Source: Paraburkholderia sp. BCC1886
GTDB lineage: Bacteria; Pseudomonadota; Gammaproteobacteria; Burkholderiales; Burkholderiaceae
Assembly (NCBI RefSeq): GCF_900996245.1
Contig: NZ_CAAJGK010000052.1
Coordinates: 62,001-126,000 of the forward strand
DNA length: 64,000 nucleotides
Direction: 5' to 3'
The position numbers and the translations under genes were made by a program. Shown piece by piece: positions 58,947-64,000 of the stretch; position 1 is the first letter of the stretch; each line of letters starts with the position of its first letter. The notes beneath the pieces are model-generated. The model ran no database searches. It worked only from the letters and a program-made list of their open reading frames with translations, and was not told the origin of the DNA.

Positions 58947-59009
58947 ATCCATTGCGACCGGGCGAGCTGGCGAGCTGGCAACCAGGCGACCAGCGCAACG
59001 AGCGCTGTC

Positions 59010-60677
59010 CTATTCCTTCACGTGCATGGTGTCGAGCACGCGCTTGCGCAAACGCGTGTCGTGCAGCGCGCCGGCGGCGTCGAGCACCGGATACGCCGTC
59101 GACGAAAACAGCGAATTGAGCCGCTTCATATCGCTGATCAGATCCAGATGCAGCGCGCTGGTTTCGATGCTGCGCATGCTTTGTCCGGCGAGCCGGTCCA
59201 GGTGCTTGTACGAATACGCGCGCTCCAGATCGCGAAAGCGTTCCTTCTCGGCGAGCAGACGTTCGGCGCAGCGCAGGTCGTTGTTCAGGAACACCGACAG
59301 GCCGAGTTGCAGATTGCTCACCAGCCGCGTCTGCAGATCGTCGAGTTCGCCCAGCCCCTCTTCCGAGAACGACAGCCGGTGCGCGATTTTTTTCTCTTCG
59401 ATATTGCTGACGATGCGCTCGACGATGTCCCCGGCATGCTCCAGGTTGATCGTCAGCGAAATGATGTCGGTCCAGCGGCGGCTGTCGGCTTCGTCGAGTT
59501 GCTCGCGCGAGATGAGCGTGAGGTAGGTTTTGACCGCGGCATAGAGTTCGTCGACGTCGTCGTCCATGCGGATGGTCGCGCGCGCTTTCTCCAGGTCGTT
59601 GTGATGGATCAGCTCCGCCACGTTGTCGAGCATGGTGCGCACGATATCGCCGATGCGCAGCACTTCGCGCGCGGCGTGTGCGAGCGCGAGCGTCGGCGTG
59701 GACAGCGCCGCCGCATCCAGATGCAGCGGCCGCAGTTCGCCGTTGGGCACCGGGCGGTTTGGCAACAAACGGATGCAGATGCGCGACATCGGGTCGACCA
59801 GCAGCAGACATGCGCAGCAACGCAGCGTGTTGTAGATCAGGTGAAAGCCGACGGTGGCTTCGCGCGGATTCGCGATCAATACCGGCAGTCCGCGAGCGAG
59901 CAAGGACGCGAACGGCAGAATCAGCAAAGCGCCGGCCAGTTTGAACGCAAAGCTGCCCACCGCCAGACGCCGCGCCGCCGCGTTCTGCGCAACCGTGCCG
60001 AGCAGCGCGAGCAGGCCGCTGCCGAGATTCGCGCCGATCACGAGGCACAGCGCGACCTTCAGGGAAATAACGCCGGACGAGGCGAGCGTCGCCGTCAGCA
60101 GCACGGCGGCCAGACTCGAGTAGGAGAGCATCGCGAAGGCTGCACCGACTAGCGCGTCGAGCATCGTGTCGCCGGTCAGCGCGCCGAACATCACGCGCAC
60201 GCCGGCGCCTTGCATCATCGGCTGGGCCGCTTCGACGATCAGATGCAGCGCCAGCAGAATCAGCCCGAGTCCGATGATGGTGCGGCCGGCCTGGCCGATC
60301 CGATTCTGCTTGCGCGACAGAAACAGCGGCACGCCGACCAGAATCAGGATGGGCGAGAGCCACGATAGGTCGAGGGTAAGGACCCGTGCCATCAACGCGG
60401 TGCCGACATCCGCGCCGAGCATGATGGCGAGCCCGCTGGTGAGCGGCAACAGACCTTGGGCCGCGAACGACGTCACGATGACCGCCGTCGCATTGCTGCT
60501 TTGCACGAGGCTGGTCACGCCGATACCGGAAGCGAATGCGCGCCAGCGGCTACTGGTGCTTCGGCCGAGCGCACTGCGCAGATCGGCCCCGAGGACTCGC
60601 AGAATACCGGTGCGTACGATGTGCGAGCCCCACACGAGCAATGCAACACCGGCTAGAAGGTTAAGGAGAATCAACAT
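59010..60677 (-). CDS. Na/Pi-cotransporter-like protein with PhoU-like domain
   Basis: A 555-residue protein: two PNaS (NptA) repeats of membrane helices and a cytoplasmic helical PhoU-like domain (about 335-540, TIRMDDDVDELYAAVKTYLTLISRE). The first repeat has the substrate motif VQSSNATAV; the second reads SYSSLAAVL where QSS is usual, so one half of the motif is altered. It may export or import phosphate. It is convergent with the DeoR gene. The ATG at 60677 starts the first helix. Confidence 0.88.
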   Translation of the reverse strand: MLILLNLLAGVALLVWGSHIVRTGILRVLGADLRSALGRSTSSRWRAFASGIGVTSLVQSSNATAVIVTSFAAQGLLPLTSGLAIMLGADVGTALMARVLTLDLSWLSPILILVGVPLFLSRKQNRIGQAGRTIIGLGLILLALHLIVEAAQPMMQGAGVRVMFGALTGDTMLDALVGAAFAMLSYSSLAAVLLTATLASSGVISLKVALCLVIGANLGSGLLALLGTVAQNAAARRLAVGSFAFKLAGALLILPFASLLARGLPVLIANPREATVGFHLIYNTLRCCACLLLVDPMSRICIRLLPNRPVPNGELRPLHLDAAALSTPTLALAHAAREVLRIGDIVRTMLDNVAELIHHNDLEKARATIRMDDDVDELYAAVKTYLTLISREQLDEADSRRWTDIISLTINLEHAGDIVERIVSNIEEKKIAHRLSFSEEGLGELDDLQTRLVSNLQLGLSVFLNNDLRCAERLLAEKERFRDLERAYSYKHLDRLAGQSMRSIETSALHLDLISDMKRLNSLFSSTAYPVLDAAGALHDTRLRKRVLDTMHVKE

Positions 60678-60903
60678 AAAGCACTGCGCGTTCGTCCTGC
60701 TGCCATGACCCGAACCGCATGCCGTGCTAGTCGGCACCCGGGGCGTTTGTGACAGTAGTGTTGCACATTTTTGCCTTATTGTAATTTTGTGCTTTTAAAT
60801 ATAGGCTCGTGCAAAATGTGGATGGCCTGTCTCGTGGCTATTTTCAAGCTGGATTCCTTCGCTTGCCGATTCCTCGCTGGCGATTTCATCAAGAGGACAA
60901 TGA

Positions 60904-61587
60904 ATGAGCCGCAACCTTGCGCTGTTCGACCTGGACCATACGCTGCTGCCGCTCGATAGCGACCAGGCGTGGGCGCACTTCATGGCCGGCCTGGGCATTG
61001 AAGGCGCGGCGCGACACGCGCAGGACATCGACGGGTATTACCGCCAGTACACGGCGGGCACGCTCGATATGAGCGCTTACCTGAACTACACGCTGGCGCC
61101 GCTCGCCCGTCACTCGCGCGAACAGCTCGACGCGTGGCATGCCCGCTTCATGCAGGAAGTCATCACGCCGGCCATTCTGCCGGCCGCGCGCGAACTCGTG
61201 CGACGCCATCTCGACGCGGGCGACCTGTGCTGCATCGTGACGGCCACCAATGTGTTCATCACGCAGCCAATCGGTCGCGCGCTCGGCTTCGAGCATCTGC
61301 TGGGTATCGAACTGGGCACCGAAGGCGGCGATCCGCTGGCGCGCTTTACCGGTAATGCGCTCGGCGTGCCCACGTTTCGCGAAGGCAAGATCACGCGCAC
61401 GGAAAGCTGGCTCGCGTCGCTCGGACACCGGCTGCAGGATTTCGAAGAAAGCTATTTTTATAGCGACTCGATCAACGACGTACCGTTGCTGGAGCGCGTC
61501 ACGCATCCGGTGGCGACGAATCCGGATGCGCGTCTGCGCGCGATTGCAGGCGAACGCGGCTGGCCGGTCATCGATATCTTTGCCTGA
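60904..61587 (+). CDS. HAD-superfamily phosphatase (IB subfamily)
   Basis: A 227-residue hydrolase with motif I FDLDHTLLP (nucleophile Asp, acid Asp), motif II CIVTATNVF, the Lys of motif III near GKITR, and motif IV YFYSDSINDVPLLE. The type is that of SerB/histidinol-phosphatase-like proteins (HAD-IB). The phosphorylated substrate cannot be told. AGAGGACA precedes the ATG at 60904. Confidence 0.92.
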   Translation: MSRNLALFDLDHTLLPLDSDQAWAHFMAGLGIEGAARHAQDIDGYYRQYTAGTLDMSAYLNYTLAPLARHSREQLDAWHARFMQEVITPAILPAARELVRRHLDAGDLCCIVTATNVFITQPIGRALGFEHLLGIELGTEGGDPLARFTGNALGVPTFREGKITRTESWLASLGHRLQDFEESYFYSDSINDVPLLERVTHPVATNPDARLRAIAGERGWPVIDIFA

Positions 61588-61608
61588 GCGCGTTGTTTCG
61601 GCGTGGTT

Positions 61609-62559
61609 TTATCCGCGCCCTTTCCAGGGCACCAGCCGCCGTTCCAGCGCCCGCATGCCGAGATCGAACAGCCACGCGATCAGGCCGATCAGGACGATCC
61701 CCATCACGACGACGTCGGTGCGTAAAAAGCTCGACGCGTTGAGCACCATCTGACCCAGGCCGGCAGTCGCCGCCACCATCTCGGCCGCAACCAGCGTAGT
61801 CCAGCCGAAGCCGATGGCGATCCGCAAGCCAGTCAGAATCTCCGGCAACGCCGCGGGCAACACGACGTGGCGCACGACCTGCGAGAAACTGCCGCCGAGC
61901 GAATACGCCGCATGAATCTGTTCGAGCGTCGCGCTGCGCACGCCGGCTCGCGCAGCCATCGCGATCGGGGCAAAACAGGCGAGATAGATCACCACGATCT
62001 TCGCCGTTTCGTCGATACCGAACCAGATCACGACGAGCGGCAGATAAGCGAGCGGCGGCAACGGCCGATAGAACTCGAGCGGCGGATCGAGCAGCCCGCG
62101 AGCGACGCGACTCACGCCCATCAGGATACCGACGGGCACCGCCGTGAGCGCGGCCAGCGCGAACGCGCCGAAGACGCGCAACGCGCTCCACGCCAGATGC
62201 TCGGAAAGCGGTAGACCGCCTTGTATGCGGCCGTGGCATGCGTCGAGAAACGCCGCCCAGACCGCTTCGGGTGTCGGCAGGAACAAAGGCGGTAGCCAGT
62301 GAAAATGCGTGGCGACCCACCACAACGCGGCGAGCGTCACGACCGAGATCGTGCTCAAAGCGGCGGTCGGGCCTTCGCCGGGCATCCGCCAGCCGCGCGC
62401 CGGGCGGCGGGTTTTGCGCTGTGGCGATGCCTGCCGGTTCGAGGCTGCGGATGCCGATACCGTTGTTGCTGCGGTGGCGGTGGCGGTGGCGGTTCCCGTT
62501 GCCGTCGTTGTGCCGGGGTTCGGGTTGGCGTTGCTCAGAGCGTCACGTGGAGCCGTCAC
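61609..62559 (-). CDS. tauC: Taurine/aliphatic-sulfonate ABC permease TauC
   Basis: A 316-residue permease with six membrane helices and the EAA loop (YSLGGSFSQVVRHVVLPAALPEILTGLR). The N-terminal 55 residues are a Thr/Ala-rich low-complexity tail with GTATATATAATT. The GTG at 62559 overlaps the tauB stop by 4 bases, with AGGAGGTG ahead. It belongs to the TauABC-type importer for taurine or other sulfonates. Confidence 0.9.
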   Translation of the reverse strand: MTAPRDALSNANPNPGTTTATGTATATATAATTVSASAASNRQASPQRKTRRPARGWRMPGEGPTAALSTISVVTLAALWWVATHFHWLPPLFLPTPEAVWAAFLDACHGRIQGGLPLSEHLAWSALRVFGAFALAALTAVPVGILMGVSRVARGLLDPPLEFYRPLPPLAYLPLVVIWFGIDETAKIVVIYLACFAPIAMAARAGVRSATLEQIHAAYSLGGSFSQVVRHVVLPAALPEILTGLRIAIGFGWTTLVAAEMVAATAGLGQMVLNASSFLRTDVVVMGIVLIGLIAWLFDLGMRALERRLVPWKGRG

Positions 62560-63407
62560 GACAGCACCTCCTGCCGACTTGCGCCGCGATCGTGCAGCCG
62601 GCTGACCAGCCGCTCGCGCCAGTCGATGAAATCCGGCGACGACTTCACCGCGCGCGCATCGCGCGTCTCCAGAAAGCGCTTCGCGAAAGGCAATTCATAG
62701 TTTTCGGCGATACGACCCGGGCCCGGCGTCATGACCACCAGACGCGTGGCGAGAAACAGCGCCTCCTCGACACTATGCGTGATGAAGAACACCGTCTTGC
62801 GCGTGCGCCCCCACACGTCGAGGACGAGTTCCTGCATCGTCTCGCGCGTCATTGCGTCGAGCGCGCCCATCGGCTCGTCCATCAGCAGCACCTGCGGGTC
62901 GCTCGCCAGCGCGCGGGCAATGCCGACCCGTTGCTGCATACCGCCCGACAAGGTATAGACGCGCGAGCGCGCGTGCTTCTCCAGGCCGACCAGCGCCAGC
63001 ATGTCGAGCGCGATGCGTTCGCGCCGCGCCTTCGGTATGCGCTGGAAGCGCAAGCCGAGCGCGACGTTTTCCAGCACGTCGAGCCATGGCATCAGCGCGT
63101 ATTTCTGGAATACGACGCCGCGATCTGCGCCGGGTCCGAGCACCGGTTCGCCGTTCAGACGCACCTCGCCCTCGGTCGGCTGGATAAAACCGGCGATGCA
63201 GTTGAGCAGCGTGGTCTTGCCGCAGCCCGACGCACCCAGCGCGACGACGAATTCGCCGGCTTCGATGCGCAAATCGACATCCTGCAACGCGACGTGGGGT
63301 GCGCCGCTGCGCATGCCGCTGCGCACGCCGCTGCGCACGCCGCTGCGCACGCCGCTGCGCACGCCCTCGTATGCCACCTGTAGCCGCCGGATTTCAAGCG
63401 TGCTCAT
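62556..63407 (-). CDS. tauB: Taurine/sulfonate ABC ATPase TauB with tandem VRSG insert
   Basis: A 283-residue ATPase with Walker A GASGCGKT (58-65), signature LSGGMQQRVGIARAL and Walker B LLMDEPMGALDAM. Residues 15-35 contain five tandem copies of a VRSG-type unit inserted where other TauB proteins have a short turn; these come from 12-bp repeats at 63303-63365. The frame is intact. It lies 57 bases from tauA. Confidence 0.92.
   Translation of the reverse strand: MSTLEIRRLQVAYEGVRSGVRSGVRSGVRSGMRSGAPHVALQDVDLRIEAGEFVVALGASGCGKTTLLNCIAGFIQPTEGEVRLNGEPVLGPGADRGVVFQKYALMPWLDVLENVALGLRFQRIPKARRERIALDMLALVGLEKHARSRVYTLSGGMQQRVGIARALASDPQVLLMDEPMGALDAMTRETMQELVLDVWGRTRKTVFFITHSVEEALFLATRLVVMTPGPGRIAENYELPFAKRFLETRDARAVKSSPDFIDWRERLVSRLHDRGASRQEVLS
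63303..63365. repeat. 12-bp tandem repeat inside tauB
   Basis: Five copies of a 12-base unit (GCGCACGCCGCT on the plus strand, one copy with GCGCATGCCGCT) lie head to tail, coding for Gly-Val/Met-Arg-Ser units. The unit length keeps the frame, so copy-number change would lengthen or shorten the first loop of the ATPase. Confidence 0.92.
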
Positions 63408-63464
63408 GAGCGGTCCTCGTTCGCGGTTGGGCGGGAACAGCGCCGACGGCGTGCGGCACGACAA

Positions 63465-64000
63465 TCATTGCGCCGCGCGCTGCACGAATTGCGGATCGAT
63501 GCCGGTCGAATAGTCCGGGAGCACGTTCTGAATCGTGCCCTGCGTCTTGAGGAACGCCGCCGTCGCGGCCAGCGACTTCGCGGCGCCGGACTGCGCGCCA
63601 CCGCCCAGCCACGTGGACGACGCCTGCTGCGCCGCCGTCGGGAACGCGTACAGCGCGAGACTGGCCGGCACTTCCTGCGCGTTGGCGCCGGACTCTTTCG
63701 CGACGGCCTCGACCTGCGGCGAAGTCGCCGTCCATGCCGACGGGTGATCTCGATAGCTGGCATCCGTAGCCGCCAGCACCTTGACGAACCGCGTGACGAA
63801 GTCGGCGTTCTGCGCGGCGAACTTGCGATCGACGACGAAGCCGTCGAAGGTCGCCTTGCCGGTTTGCTGCGCCACCTGGCCCGAGGTGATCAGCACCTTG
63901 CCGCTCTTCTTGACCTTGGCGAGCACCGGGTCCCAGATATAAGTCGCGTCGATGTCGCCCCGCTCCCAGGCCGCCGCGATTTCAGGCGGACGCAGGTTGA
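63465..64000 (-). CDS. tauA: Taurine/sulfonate-binding protein TauA (5-prime end outside window)
   Basis: Only the C-terminal 178 residues are in the window; the start lies beyond 64000. The visible part has the TauA ligand-side segment PPEIAAAWERGDIDATYIWDPVLAKV, then KSGKVLITSGQVAQQTGKATFDGFVV. It is the periplasmic binding protein of the TauABC-type importer and is first in the operon. Confidence 0.88.
   Translation of the reverse strand, partial: NLRPPEIAAAWERGDIDATYIWDPVLAKVKKSGKVLITSGQVAQQTGKATFDGFVVDRKFAAQNADFVTRFVKVLAATDASYRDHPSAWTATSPQVEAVAKESGANAQEVPASLALYAFPTAAQQASSTWLGGGAQSGAAKSLAATAAFLKTQGTIQNVLPDYSTGIDPQFVQRAAQ

Noticed and set aside
63303..63365. CRISPR-like array
   Set aside because: The 12-bp units are head to tail without spacers and code for VRSG; it is a coding microsatellite.

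Overview
The window is GC-rich proteobacterial chromosome, densely packed with housekeeping genes. Several traits point to a Burkholderiaceae genome, most likely Paraburkholderia or Burkholderia (inference from gene content and order, not a database match): a cytochrome c oxidase subunit II fused to a C-terminal OmpA-like domain, the gshA-gshB-EIIA(Man)-ptsH-ptsI string, cydP in front of cydAB, and a GlcNAc operon with a fused EIIA-HPr-EI protein. I see no phage, insertion sequence, CRISPR array, rRNA or tRNA gene.

Layout. 0-2.7 kb: end of an oxidoreductase gene, an NTF2-like protein, a PagL-type lipid A deacylase, and rpoH under a perfect CIRCE element. 2.7-6.2 kb: cydP-cydA-cydB-cydX (bd quinol oxidase). 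6.2-14.8 kb: N-acetylglucosamine operon (GntR regulator, nagA, nagB-II, EIIA-HPr-EI, nagE), divergent from a MarR-GNAT fusion gene, with TGGTAT/ATACCA operator-like repeats between them. 14.9-15.7 kb: orphan metQ. 15.9-26.6 kb: the aa3 cytochrome c oxidase locus (ctaC, ctaD, a small assembly protein, ctaG, DUF2970, ctaE; then SURF1, a SCO-like protein, ctaA, ctaB, sco1). 26.9-35.9 kb: BioC-like methyltransferase, comF, trmL, a macrodomain protein, gpsA, secB, grxC, rhodanese, gpmA, a C-terminal processing protease, and moeB/thiF. 36-43.7 kb: ptsI, ptsH, EIIA(Man), gshB, gshA, amtB, glnK. 44-47.8 kb: ubiK, comM, a lipoprotein, a TlpA-like thioredoxin. 47.9-52.6 kb: dctD-dctB-dctA. 53-60.7 kb: an ABC importer with a glycerophosphodiester phosphodiesterase, a divergent DeoR regulator and a Na/Pi symporter-like protein. 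60.9-64 kb: a HAD phosphatase and tauC-tauB-tauA (tauA cut by the window edge).

How the parts work together. Two terminal oxidases (bd and aa3) are present, and the aa3 locus carries its heme A synthesis and copper delivery genes. Two phosphotransferase chains coexist: a self-contained GlcNAc chain, and a general HPr/EI pair with a mannose-type EIIA. Nitrogen (glnK-amtB) and C4-dicarboxylate (dctA) uptake each have a recognisable sigma-54 promoter with upstream activator-type repeats, and the matching DctB/DctD pair is adjacent.

The most interesting items are the COX2-cytochrome c-OmpA fusion, the phosphodiester-uptake cluster with its long dyad operator, the cysteine-less second EIIB domain of NagE, the operator cluster shared by the nag operon and the MarR-GNAT gene, the NtrC-like dyad abutting ubiK, and a tandem repeat inside TauB. 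I found no clear example of a wholly new system.
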